The position numbers and the translations under genes were made by a program. DNA of 10,721 nt from Chryseobacterium sp. GTDB taxonomy: Bacteria > Bacteroidota > Bacteroidia > Flavobacteriales > Weeksellaceae. Below, piece by piece: positions 1 to 5,912 of this stretch. The first letter of the stretch is position 1, and each line of letters begins with the position of its first letter. The notes beneath the pieces were generated by a model, which was not told where the DNA came from, did not search any database, and saw only the letters and a list, made by a program, of their open reading frames with translations. The DNA is taken from NCBI GenBank assembly GCA_003852805.1, contig RDDY01000025.1:1-10721 (forward strand), given 5' to 3'.

Positions 1-72
1 TACCAAACCATGGATAAATTACGAGCCCGATACGGAGATACAGCCGTGGCGAGAGCCTCCGCTTTCCGATAA
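1..72 (+). CDS. C-terminal end of a probable Y-family DNA polymerase (DinB/ImuB-like), partial
   Basis: The window opens inside a gene read in frame 1. The last 23 residues contain DKLRARYGDTAVARASAF and then stop at 70-72. A 'lysine-leucine-arginine ... arginine-tyrosine-glycine' tail followed by a small-residue stretch is typical of the extreme C-terminus of DinB/UmuC-type polymerases. The next gene, 74 bp downstream on the same strand, is a DnaE polymerase, and Y-family/DnaE pairs are a known translesion-synthesis arrangement in bacteria. Only the tail is visible, so the catalytic domain cannot be checked. Confidence 0.6.
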   Translation, partial: YQTMDKLRARYGDTAVARASAFR

Positions 73-146
73 CGGTAGCGATGTCTGTCCACACATTGAA
101 CCTATTGTCTAACCACCATTGAACCTTCATTAAACCTGCCACTGCC

Positions 147-3100
147 ATGTTCCTGAATTGTCATACCTACCACAGTTTGCGCTACGGCACTCTGTCCGTT
201 GAAGAGTTGGTGAAAAGCGCTGCCGACAAAAGAATCTCGGCGTTGGCGTTGACGGATATCAATACCGTGACAGGAATGTACGAGTTTTACAAACTTTGCA
301 AAGTGCATCAGATAAAGCCTTTGATCGGTGTAGACATCCGGTTCGGCAATGTGCCGTATTATGTGGTTTTGGCAAAAAACCCCAAAGGCGTGGCAGAGAT
401 CAACCGAATGATTACGGCGCACAATTGCGACGGAATTCCGTTACCGAAGCAGCATCCGGAACTAAAAGAAGTTTTCATTATTTATCCATTGGATAAAGTT
501 CCCGATCGGCTGAGCGAAAACGAGTTTATCGGTATTCGGCCCGAGGAAATTAATTTATTGGTCAAAAGAGAATGGAAAGCCCGGCTTCATAAGATGGTGG
601 TTTTCCGTTCCGTCACTTTCTCGACGAAACAAGAGTACAATCTGCATCGTATCCTGCGGGCGATAGACAGCAACACCTTGGTCTCCAAGTTGGAAGAAAA
701 AGACATCTGTGGGAAGGGTGAATTTCTTGAACCGACCGTCGATGTGTTGAAGCATTACAAGAATTACCCCCAAATCATCGAGAACACCGAGTACATCATC
801 GATAACTGCCGTTTCGATTTCGATTTCTCCACGCCCAAAAACAAGAAGCATTTCACCGAAAGCGCCGATACGGATTTTGAATTATTAGAAGAACTCGCGC
901 GGGAAGGTTTGAAAAAAAGATACGCCGGCGATGACGGCAGAGCCGGACAACGCATGGAACGTGAACTGAAAGTCATTCGAGAACTCGATTTCTGCGCTTA
1001 CTTTCTCATCACTTGGGACATTGTGCAATACAGCAACCGCCGCGGTTTTATGCACGTGGGCCGGGGCAGTGGTGCCAACAGTATCGTCAGTTACTGCTTG
1101 GGCATCACCGATATCTGTCCCATGGAATTGGATCTTTATTTTGAAAGGTTTCTGAATCTGAATCGGAAGACACCGCCCGATTTCGACATCGATTGGAGTT
1201 GGCAGCAACGCGATGAGATCTTGCGATACATTTTTGATAAATACGGCAAAGACCATGTGGCGTTCTGCGGTACGAATGTGGAGTTCAAATACCGATCGAT
1301 TTTCCGCGAGGTGGGCAAAGTTTTCGGTCTTCCAAAGGATGAATTGGATGCCCTGTCAGGCCAACCGATGGAGAACCACGACGACAGTAAATTGGTACGA
1401 TTGGTCCACAAATACGGCAAGCTGCTTGAGAAATTCCCCAACCGGCGCAGCATGCATTCGTGCGGCATCCTGATCTCTGAAGAACCGATTACCCATTACT
1501 CCGCACTGGAGAGGCCGCCCAAGGGCTTTCCCATCGTGCAGTGGGACATGCACACAGCCGAGGAGATCGGTCTGGAGAAGTTCGATATTCTCTCACAGCG
1601 AGGCTTGGGTACCATCGAAGATGCGGTAAAGCTTATAAAGGAGAACCAAGGTGTGGAGATCGACATTCGCGATACACGGCTATCCAAAGACGAGAAAACC
1701 GCCAATGAATATCTGGCCAAAGGCAAAACTTTGGGCTGCTTTTACATAGAAAGCCCGGCCATGCGCGGATTGTTGCGGCGTCTGAAGTGCGATAATTATA
1801 AAACCTTGGTGGCCGCCTCATCCATCATCCGTCCCGGTGTGGCCCAAAGCGGCATGATGCGCGAATATATCTTCCGCCACAACCACCCGGACCGGTTCGA
1901 ATATTTCCATTCGGTTTTCGAAGAGCAGCTTCGCGAGACCTACGGCATCATGGTGTATCAGGAAGATGTCATCAAGATTGCGTTGCATTACGGCGGCGTG
2001 AGTGCAGCCGAAGGCGATATCTTGCGTCGCGCCATGAGTGGAAAGACCCGTTCCAAAGCCGAACTGCAAAAGGTAGAAGATCATTTCTTCGCTTCCTGCA
2101 GGCGGCAAGGTCATCCCGAAGAACTGTCAAAGGAAGTCTACCGCCAAATCGAATCCTTTGCAGGCTATTCTTTTTGTAAAGCTCACTCGGCCTCGTACGC
2201 GGTGGAGAGTTACCAGAGCCTTTATCTGAAAGTGCATTTCCCGATAGAGTTTATGGTGGCAGCCATCAACAACGGCGGCGGCTTCTACCGCACCGAGATC
2301 TATGTACACGAGTGCCGAATGGCAGGTGCCGTCATCCACAATCCGTGCGTCAACAAGAGTCTGCTTCAAACGACGGTTTACGGCAAAGAGGTGTATTTGG
2401 GGCTCATGCATATCGAAAAGCTCGAAGCGCGCATTGCCTGCTTTATTCCCGAAGAACGCAGCCGAAACGGAGATTTCACCTCGCTCGAAAACTTTGTCAA
2501 ACGCGTTCCCCTCGCTATAGAAGGGCTCCAGACCTTGATTTTCATCGGCGCTTTTCGTTTCACGGGTCGGTCCAAAAGCGAGTTGCTGATTCTCGCCCGG
2601 CTGCTGCTGAGCAATTTCAAACCCGAACACCGCAATGCTTCACTGCTGGAAGAGCCACCCGTTCAATACGAGTTGCCGTTGGCGCAGCGGCATCCTTTGG
2701 AAGATGCCTTTGATGAGATCGAGATACTGGGCTTCCCTGTGTCAAACAGTCCTTTCGATCTGTTGCAGACCAAGTACCGCGGTGCAGTGATGGCGAGGGA
2801 TCTGGTTCGTTTCCATAAACAACAGGTAAAAATGTTGGCTTATCTGGTTTCGCGCAAGCATGTACCTACCAAGCAGGGCACCATGTATTTCGGAACGTGG
2901 ATCGATGCCGAGGGCGAATACTTCGATACCGCGCACTTCGCCGACAATTTGCGGCAATACCCGTTTCAAGGCGGCGGCTGTTACCTGCTGCTGGGCAGGG
3001 TGGAGGTGGATTTTCATTTCCCGACTCTCACCATTCAAAAAATGGCACGGATGCCGTTCATCCCCGATCCTCGCTACGCCGCAGACAAGGAAAAAGCCTT

Positions 3101-3233
3101 CGAAGTCCATCGACGAATCAATGAAGATGTCAGCATGACGTGGCGCGCACCCTATCCGCAGGAACATGAAATCGGACTGCCCCGACATAAGATGCATACA
3201 CAAAGCAAAAGCTTTTCAACCCCGGCCGAATAA
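147..3233 (+). CDS. dnaE: DNA polymerase III alpha subunit, DnaE-type (probably error-prone/translesion paralogue)
   Basis: A complete 1028-aa C-family polymerase that adds nucleotides to a primed DNA template. The N-terminal PHP domain covers roughly residues 1-200 (LNCHTYHSL at 3-11, ALTDIN at 33-38). The palm has VGRGSGANS at 304-312, PDFDID at 344-349 with catalytic aspartates near D347 and D349, and the third acidic position in KFDIL near D480. Fingers-region motifs follow: IRPG (561-564), GIMVYQED (600-607) and GYSFCKAHSASYA (673-685). A C-terminal OB-fold region is likely around residues 890-1000. At 1028 aa it is shorter than a typical replicative DnaE1 (about 1150-1200 aa) and fits the shorter accessory DnaE group. 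The usual first PHP histidine (HxH) is asparagine here (N4-C5-H6), so the PHP metal site is probably impaired. It follows the Y-family tail by 74 bp, suggesting a shared damage-response operon. No SOS operator was identified. Confidence 0.95.
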   Translation: MFLNCHTYHSLRYGTLSVEELVKSAADKRISALALTDINTVTGMYEFYKLCKVHQIKPLIGVDIRFGNVPYYVVLAKNPKGVAEINRMITAHNCDGIPLPKQHPELKEVFIIYPLDKVPDRLSENEFIGIRPEEINLLVKREWKARLHKMVVFRSVTFSTKQEYNLHRILRAIDSNTLVSKLEEKDICGKGEFLEPTVDVLKHYKNYPQIIENTEYIIDNCRFDFDFSTPKNKKHFTESADTDFELLEELAREGLKKRYAGDDGRAGQRMERELKVIRELDFCAYFLITWDIVQYSNRRGFMHVGRGSGANSIVSYCLGITDICPMELDLYFERFLNLNRKTPPDFDIDWSWQQRDEILRYIFDKYGKDHVAFCGTNVEFKYRSIFREVGKVFGLPKDELDALSGQPMENHDDSKLVRLVHKYGKLLEKFPNRRSMHSCGILISEEPITHYSALERPPKGFPIVQWDMHTAEEIGLEKFDILSQRGLGTIEDAVKLIKENQGVEIDIRDTRLSKDEKTANEYLAKGKTLGCFYIESPAMRGLLRRLKCDNYKTLVAASSIIRPGVAQSGMMREYIFRHNHPDRFEYFHSVFEEQLRETYGIMVYQEDVIKIALHYGGVSAAEGDILRRAMSGKTRSKAELQKVEDHFFASCRRQGHPEELSKEVYRQIESFAGYSFCKAHSASYAVESYQSLYLKVHFPIEFMVAAINNGGGFYRTEIYVHECRMAGAVIHNPCVNKSLLQTTVYGKEVYLGLMHIEKLEARIACFIPEERSRNGDFTSLENFVKRVPLAIEGLQTLIFIGAFRFTGRSKSELLILARLLLSNFKPEHRNASLLEEPPVQYELPLAQRHPLEDAFDEIEILGFPVSNSPFDLLQTKYRGAVMARDLVRFHKQQVKMLAYLVSRKHVPTKQGTMYFGTWIDAEGEYFDTAHFADNLRQYPFQGGGCYLLLGRVEVDFHFPTLTIQKMARMPFIPDPRYAADKEKAFEVHRRINEDVSMTWRAPYPQEHEIGLPRHKMHTQSKSFSTPAE

Positions 3234-3302
3234 GGAAATCTGCGAACCCGGAACATCCCGTTTTCGCCTTACGGAGCGCAATTCTACTTCCTCACGAGGG
3301 GA

Positions 3303-3727
3303 AAGCACTCCCTCTTGCCATTCCGTAGGAATCCAAACAGCACTTGGGCAAATCATTTCCATTACATCAATTGACAAGAACAAAACTCCCTCTCCTTTGG
3401 AGAGGGTCGGGGTGAGGACAGCTTCCTTAGCTCTTTGCTACTGCCTGCACCGAAGGAAGCACTCCCTCTTGTCATTCCGTAGGAATCCAAACAGCACTTG
3501 GGCAAATCATTTCCATTACATCAATTGACAAGAACAAAACTCCCTCTCCTTTGGAGAGGGTCGGGGTGAGGACAGCTTCCTTAGCTCTTTGCTACTGCCT
3601 GCACCGAAGGAAGCACTCCCTCTTGTCATTCCGTAGGAATCCAAACAGCACTTGGGCAAATCATTTCCATTACATCAATTGACAAGAACAAAACTCCCTC
3701 TCCTTTGGAGAGGGCTGGGGTGAGGAC
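3303..3727. repeat. 154-bp tandem repeat, about 2.7 copies, built from two REP-like elements
   Basis: Copies start at 3303, 3457 and 3611; the third stops at about 3727 after ~117 bp. Each unit carries element R2 (cattccgtaggaatcc, a small hairpin with arms ATTCC/GGAAT) and element R1 (hairpin CCCTCTCC-ttt-GGAGAGGG followed by a ggggtgagg tail). Copies differ by only a few bases: gcc versus gtc early in copy 1, and gggtcgg versus gggctgg in copy 3. Such near-identity implies recent duplication. Hairpins with a GGGGTGAGG tail are common dispersed intergenic repeats, and some REP families depend on RAYT transposases, but no such gene is in this window. I see no credible CDS here. Confidence 0.9.
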
Positions 3728-3798
3728 CCTTGTGCCCTCCGTGCATTCCTCGTGCCCTCTGTGTTTAAATCACACCGCAGGAATCTCAACAGCGCTCG
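3728..3798. repeat. Short degenerate repeats: gtgccctc pair and a diverged R2 element
   Basis: The motif gtgccctc-(c/t)-gtg appears twice, at about 3732 and 3752. A diverged copy of R2 follows (accgcaggaatctcaacag, about 3774-3792). The stretch looks like layered insertion of dispersed intergenic repeats rather than coding sequence. Confidence 0.55.
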
Positions 3799-3843
3799 GA
3801 TGCTTCATCCTTGCAACTGGTATCAAAAAGTAAACGAAACAAA

Positions 3844-3877
3844 ACTCCCTCTCCTTCGGAGAGGGCTGGGGTGAGGA
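3844..3877. repeat. Solo copy of the REP-like R1 hairpin element
   Basis: The sequence repeats the R1 element of the upstream tandem array with a changed loop: CCCTCTCC-ttc-GGAGAGGG followed by ctggggtgagg. The stem is intact, so the loop varies while the arms are kept. Confidence 0.8.
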
Positions 3878-3915
3878 AACCGTCATTTCGCCAGACTCAC
3901 TTCCTTGCCACAGCG

Positions 3916-3932
3916 AAAAATCACAGATTTTT
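3916..3932. repeat. Perfect 7-bp hairpin in the repeat-rich intergenic region
   Basis: Arms AAAAATC and GATTTTT enclose the loop ACA. It is AT-rich and could be a weak terminator or just part of another repeat. The rest of 3880-4030 shows no gene. Confidence 0.45.
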
Positions 3933-4029
3933 AAAACTTGCGTGAACTTCAAATGGCAGAAACTATGCTCTAAAGTGACTTACGTGTCAAAAGCTTTTGT
4001 GTCTATTGTGGTTTAAAACAGCGCCTTTC

Positions 4030-4059
4030 TTGTCATTCCGCAGGAATCTCAACAATACT
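4030..4059. repeat. Solo copy of the R2 element
   Basis: The string ttgtcattccgcaggaatc matches the R2 part of the 154-bp repeat with one change (gca for gta in the loop region). The ATTCC/GGAAT arms are kept. Confidence 0.75.
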
Positions 4060-4091
4060 TGTACAATAATAAGTCTATTAAGTTCCTGCAG

Positions 4092-4214
4092 ATGAATTGT
4101 GAGAATTACGGCGAACTCCATGACGTATTAGTCCCGGCAATGCGCGAGGCTGACCGTGCCGGTGAGCCACTAACCGAAAGTTTTGTCCGAAAAATATTAA
4201 GTATGCCAGCTTGA
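4092..4214 (+). CDS. Small hypothetical protein, 40 aa
   Basis: An ATG ORF beginning MNCENYGELHDVLVPAM and ending in ILSMPA, with no family I recognise. It is acidic/amphipathic and soluble-looking, with no membrane segment. A strong hairpin (4242-4272) lies 27 bp after the stop, which is what a real short gene would have. The same frame is open upstream for about 25 codons through the R2 repeat but offers no earlier ATG. It could also be the surviving C-terminus of a longer gene cut by the repeats. Confidence 0.4.
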   Translation: MNCENYGELHDVLVPAMREADRAGEPLTESFVRKILSMPA

Positions 4215-4229
4215 GACAAAACGCTATCC

Positions 4230-4319
4230 AAAAAACACGCAGAAAGCCCAACCGTATAACGGTTGGGCTTTCCTGTTAAAGCTTACAATTGGAGCAAGCT
4301 GGACCGCATTGCTTAATTG
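4230..4319 (-). ncRNA. Possible short minus-strand transcript (array unit 1, weakest)
   Basis: A TAnnTTTG box (TATATTTG, minus strand, 4333-4326) would start RNA near 4319, and the strong hairpin at 4272-4242 would end it. Unlike the units further right, its upstream sequence is not a copy of the repeated module, and I see no clear -33 TTTG. Offered only because spacing and layout match the neighbouring units. Confidence 0.25.
4242..4272. terminator. Strong, probably bidirectional hairpin terminator
   Basis: A perfect 14-bp stem (GAAAGCCCAACCGT / ACGGTTGGGCTTTC) with the 3-nt loop ATA. On the plus strand the stem ends in a TTT run and would close the 40-aa ORF. On the minus strand a TTTTTT run (4235-4230) follows about seven bases after the stem, so it can also stop leftward transcription from the TATATTTG box at 4333-4326. 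Confidence 0.75.
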
Positions 4320-4590
4320 TTGTCACAAATATAATTTTTATGTGGGTAGTATTAAAATAAGGACGCTACAAATCCACGTGACGGAAAATGGTGCGGATAG
4401 TAAAAAAGTTAAACCATTCCTTGGGAGAATGGTGCAGCTGGATTTTGATGATGTATTTAAAGATTATTTCGGGGAGAAGCCGAATGAAATAATCGTTATC
4501 AGCGGTAAAGTTATTATACAAAATAGCGACTCAAATAGGCGTTCGGCTGTTAAACCAAAACGCTCCCTAACCGCAAGCCGCTTCTTTCTC

Positions 4591-4623
4591 TACAAATATA
4601 CAAAACAATTTAAATACCAACCG
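4591..4623. repeat. Repeat module copy 0 (33 bp, promoter end only)
   Basis: The sequence tacaaatatacaaaacaatt and the bases after it up to accaaccg match the promoter-proximal end of the longer modules at 4938, 5434 and 5627. Homology ends abruptly after accaaccg, so about 145 bp of the module are missing. Confidence 0.7.
4593..4600 (-). promoter_or_regulatory. Leftward Bacteroidetes-type -7 box in copy 0
   Basis: The minus strand reads TATATTTG, a full match to TAnnTTTG. A TTGG about 16 bp upstream can act as the -33 element. It would start RNA near 4586. That RNA could form CGGCT-bulge-GTTA paired with TAAC-AGCCG, but I see no clear U-tract terminator downstream. Confidence 0.5.
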
Positions 4624-4643
4624 TTTAGGTTGCGAGTAGGTAA

Positions 4644-4841
4644 AAGACCGGGCTAAAGGAGCTCAGATTTGCATTCTCTATTTCCCATAAGGCTCGCAGT
4701 GTAATTAAAGGGGCTCATACCTTTCAATATGACGTTCGTGAATCGCCTCTGTATCTGATTGTAAGAGAATGGGCAGACGGGGCGAAACGGTTTTACAGTA
4801 TATCTGCCAACGCCAATGTTACGCAGGACCTTTTGAAATAA
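4644..4841 (+). pseudogene. Unrecognised protein fragment 2 in the array, no start codon
   Basis: An open frame with no ATG reads KELRFAFSISHKARSVIKGA, then YLIVREWADGAKRFYSIS, and stops at 4839-4841. The composition is that of a real protein rather than a chance ORF. Lack of a start and its position directly after module copy 0 suggest a C-terminal remnant. The stop lies 4 bp before the terminator hairpin 4846-4889, which has T-runs on both sides and could serve this gene and the converging RNA. Family not recognised. Confidence 0.35.
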
Positions 4842-4932
4842 AAACCCGGAGTTCAAAACAGAGGGGATATAGCCCAAGATTGACTCCGGTTTTAGTGATT
4901 GCCTTCTTGGTATGGTACGCCGCGAAACTTTC
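4838..4932 (-). ncRNA. Candidate structured small RNA, about 95 nt (array unit 3)
   Basis: The minus-strand promoter box TATATTTG (4946-4939) predicts a start near 4932. The RNA ends in a hairpin with arms CCGGAGT (4889-4883) and ACTCCGG (4852-4846) followed by GTTTTTATTT. The 30-nt loop holds a smaller GGG/CCC hairpin. No ORF fits. The evidence is promoter plus terminator at matching distance and the same layout in two other units; no expression data. Confidence 0.5.
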
Positions 4933-4937
4933 ACTAC

Positions 4938-5114
4938 ACAAATATACAAAACAATTTAAATATCAACCGATTATGGCAAGATTTGATTTTACACTGCGCA
5001 GCGGTGACATAGCCGAACCGTTGCTCTTTGGGTTCATTGATCTGAGAAAACTAAGAGGCAACGCTACACTGTTTTACTTCAACGTCCTTTTGACATCGTT
5101 GCAATTGCGTTGTA
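4938..5114. repeat. Repeat module copy A (177 bp, full length)
   Basis: The module aligns without gaps from its ATG at 4973 to ttgta at 5114 with copy C, with about 18 hand-counted mismatches in 142 bp, mostly transitions. On the minus strand it begins with nested inverted repeats (CAACGC with GCGTTG, and CAACG with CGTTG) and ends in the promoter box. On the plus strand it carries a 50-codon ORF (4973-5125). Copy B matches it more closely than copy C does. Confidence 0.85.
4939..4946 (-). promoter_or_regulatory. Leftward Bacteroidetes-type -7 box in module copy A
   Basis: The minus strand reads TATATTTG, matching TAnnTTTG, with TTGA about 16 bp upstream at the -33 position. It points at the candidate RNA 4932-4838. 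Confidence 0.55.
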
Positions 5115-5125
5115 GAACGGAATAG
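4973..5125 (+). CDS. Possible 50-aa ORF carried by repeat module copy A
   Basis: The ORF begins MARFDFTLRSGDIAEPLL and holds a hydrophobic stretch near residues 30-43. The same frame is kept in copy C, where about six codon differences are synonymous and ten change the residue, many conservatively; copy B is frameshifted. That pattern hints at, but does not prove, past coding. The same DNA contains the upstream region of leftward promoters, so conservation may instead reflect a promoter or DNA element. No family recognised. Confidence 0.25.
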   Translation: MARFDFTLRSGDIAEPLLFGFIDLRKLRGNATLFYFNVLLTSLQLRCRTE

Positions 5126-5382
5126 TGTTCGACATAAAGACTGTTATTGGTGAAAATGGACAATTGGGACGAAATAACATTAAGAACAAGCTCCAAGATG
5201 GCAATAGTCAAGGAGCCGAAAATGTGACTTTATATTTCCCTAATGCGGAGCTTTATGATGAAACGTTCGTGTTACAGTCTATCAGGCGATACAAAGAAGT
5301 CCTAAAGAAAGATCGCAAAGAGCATCTTATAGCAGAAATGTGGGTCTTAGTAAAGGGAGAAATAAAAAAGTTCAGACTGTAA
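5125..5382 (+). pseudogene. Protein fragment 3 in the array, possibly the C-terminus of a toxin-type nuclease domain
   Basis: A GTG-started frame of 85 codons begins 10 bp after module copy A. It reads GENGQLGRNNIKNKLQDG, then ENVTLYFPNAELYDETFV, and ends in EMWVLVKGEIKKF. An order of glycine-rich start, 'NI...' helix, 'VTLYF' strand and a last 'VLVKGEIKK' strand resembles the C-terminal nuclease domains of CdiA-type and phage-head-linked toxins. This is from memory of the pattern and is tentative. No upstream delivery domain is present. The last codons lie inside the hairpin that terminates the converging RNA unit 4, so it is probably a relic. Confidence 0.35.
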
Positions 5383-5428
5383 GCCTGAACTCTTGCACGG
5401 CATGGGCATGGTCAAGCATGTCCTTCCC
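5364..5428 (-). ncRNA. Candidate structured small RNA, about 65 nt (array unit 4)
   Basis: The minus-strand box TATATTTG (5442-5435) predicts a start near 5428. The RNA ends in a 9-bp hairpin, AGTTCAGGC-loop-GTCTGAACT (5391-5369, one G-U pair), directly followed by TTTTTT. This is a textbook intrinsic terminator on this strand, while the plus-strand side has no T-run. Its 5' half carries three GCATG-type motifs and can form a CUUG/CAAG stem. Confidence 0.55.
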
Positions 5429-5433
5429 GTGAG

Positions 5434-5545
5434 ACAAATATACACACTTTTAAATACCAACCGATTATGGCAAGATTTGATTTATACTGCGCAGCGGTGA
5501 CATAGCCGAGCCGTTGCTCTTTGGTTCATTGATTGAGAAAACTAA
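5434..5545. repeat. Repeat module copy B (degraded, truncated)
   Basis: It matches copy A closely but carries small deletions (after gattt, in ctctttgg and in attgat) that destroy the plus-strand frame. Homology stops at about 5545, before the inverted-repeat end of the module. The promoter end is intact. Confidence 0.8.
5435..5442 (-). promoter_or_regulatory. Leftward Bacteroidetes-type -7 box in module copy B
   Basis: The minus strand reads TATATTTG. The TTGG upstream is 14 bp away rather than about 16 as in copy 0, because the spacer has a small deletion. It points at candidate RNA unit 4. Confidence 0.5.
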
Positions 5546-5558
5546 ATAAATCAAATAG

Positions 5559-5621
5559 AAAAAACCGCGCTGCAGCTACACCTGGGATTTAGCTCCCATT
5601 AGTCACACTCAACGCGGTTAT
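5559..5621 (-). ncRNA. Candidate structured small RNA, about 63 nt (array unit 5)
   Basis: The minus-strand box TACATTTG (5635-5628) predicts a start near 5621. The RNA is enclosed by a 7-bp stem, AACCGCG (5619-5613) with CGCGGTT (5569-5563), and an inner hairpin TGGGA/TCCCA (5598-5594 with 5587-5583). TTTTTT follows at 5564-5559. The whole 81-bp interval between module copies B and C is filled by this one element, with no protein fragment beside it, making it the cleanest unit. Confidence 0.6.
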
Positions 5622-5626
5622 GAATG

Positions 5627-5803
5627 ACAAATGTACAAACAATTTAAATACCAAAAAATTATGGCAAGATTTGATTTCACACTGCAAAACGGCGACATAA
5701 CCGAGCCGATGCTCCTCGGGTTTATTAATTTGAGAATACTAAGAGGCAACGCTACACTGCTTTATTTCAACGTCCTTTTGACATGGTTGCAATTGCATTG
5801 TAA
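5627..5803. repeat. Repeat module copy C (177 bp, full length)
   Basis: The full-length partner of copy A, more diverged but without indels from the ATG (5661) onward. The end near 5735-5803 keeps the nested inverted repeat; the C-to-T change in one arm (CAATGC against GCGTTG) still pairs through G-U. Its plus-strand frame runs on into the reverse transcriptase fragment, giving a 324-codon chimeric ORF (5631-6605) whose first part is repeat sequence. Confidence 0.85.
5628..5635 (-). promoter_or_regulatory. Leftward Bacteroidetes-type -7 box in module copy C
   Basis: The minus strand reads TACATTTG, matching TAnnTTTG. It sits 7 bp ahead of the predicted start of RNA unit 5. Confidence 0.5.
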
Positions 5804-5810
5804 TAACAAT

Positions 5811-5835
5811 AAAAAGATCGCCACCGGTGGTCTTT
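5811..5835 (-). terminator. Minus-strand hairpin terminator just upstream of module copy C
   Basis: Arms AAAGACCACC and GGTGG-(CGA)-TCTTT pair with a 3-nt bulge and are followed on the minus strand by TTTTTATTG. It would stop leftward transcription before module C. A near-match promoter box (TATATTCG, minus strand 5884-5877) lies about 45 bp to the right, so a sixth, poorer RNA unit is possible here. Confidence 0.5.
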
Positions 5836-5836
5836 C

Positions 5837-5874
5837 TTGGACGTTTCGTTTTATATTTTTGGACGTTTCGTTTT
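5837..5874. repeat. 16-bp direct repeat, 22 bp apart
   Basis: TTGGACGTTTCGTTTT occurs at 5837-5852 and again at 5859-5874. Recognisable RT-like coding sequence begins just after the second copy, so this may mark a rearrangement junction, or it may be part of a sixth short RNA. Confidence 0.75.
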
Positions 5875-5912
5875 GGCGAATATATAAGTGGTCAAAAGAT
5901 AGAAACAATAGT

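Larger units (their letters stand above)
4309..4656 (+). pseudogene. Unrecognised protein fragment 1 in the array (ORF remnant)
   Basis: The frame is open for 115 codons, but only the middle looks protein-like, roughly 4370-4530 (LGRMVQLDFDDVFKDYFG, then NEIIVISGKVII). The ATG overlaps a minus-strand promoter box. The last 40 or so codons run through a candidate RNA region and promoter copy 0, so they are unlikely to be genuine. I do not recognise the family. A gene fragment sitting between repeat modules is the most I can support. Confidence 0.3.

Noticed and set aside
3303..3727. CRISPR array
   Set aside because: The period is 154 bp and the whole unit is repeated, with no short repeat alternating with unique spacers.
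4653..4949. 98-codon minus-strand ORF
   Set aside because: Its composition looks random and it starts upstream of the predicted RNA start. It shadows fragment 2 and RNA unit 3.
4769..5125. 118-codon ORF as one protein
   Set aside because: Its first half runs antisense to RNA unit 3 and its second half is repeat module A, so it is a chance fusion of frames.
4938..5803. Template/variable repeat pair of a diversity-generating retroelement
   Set aside because: Differences between the copies are mostly general transitions in both directions, not confined to adenine positions of one copy, and no variable-protein C-terminus is present.
4591..5803. Integron cassette array
   Set aside because: No tyrosine integrase is present and the inverted repeats do not give the RYYYAAC/GTTRRRY attC ends, although the cassette-like order is noted.
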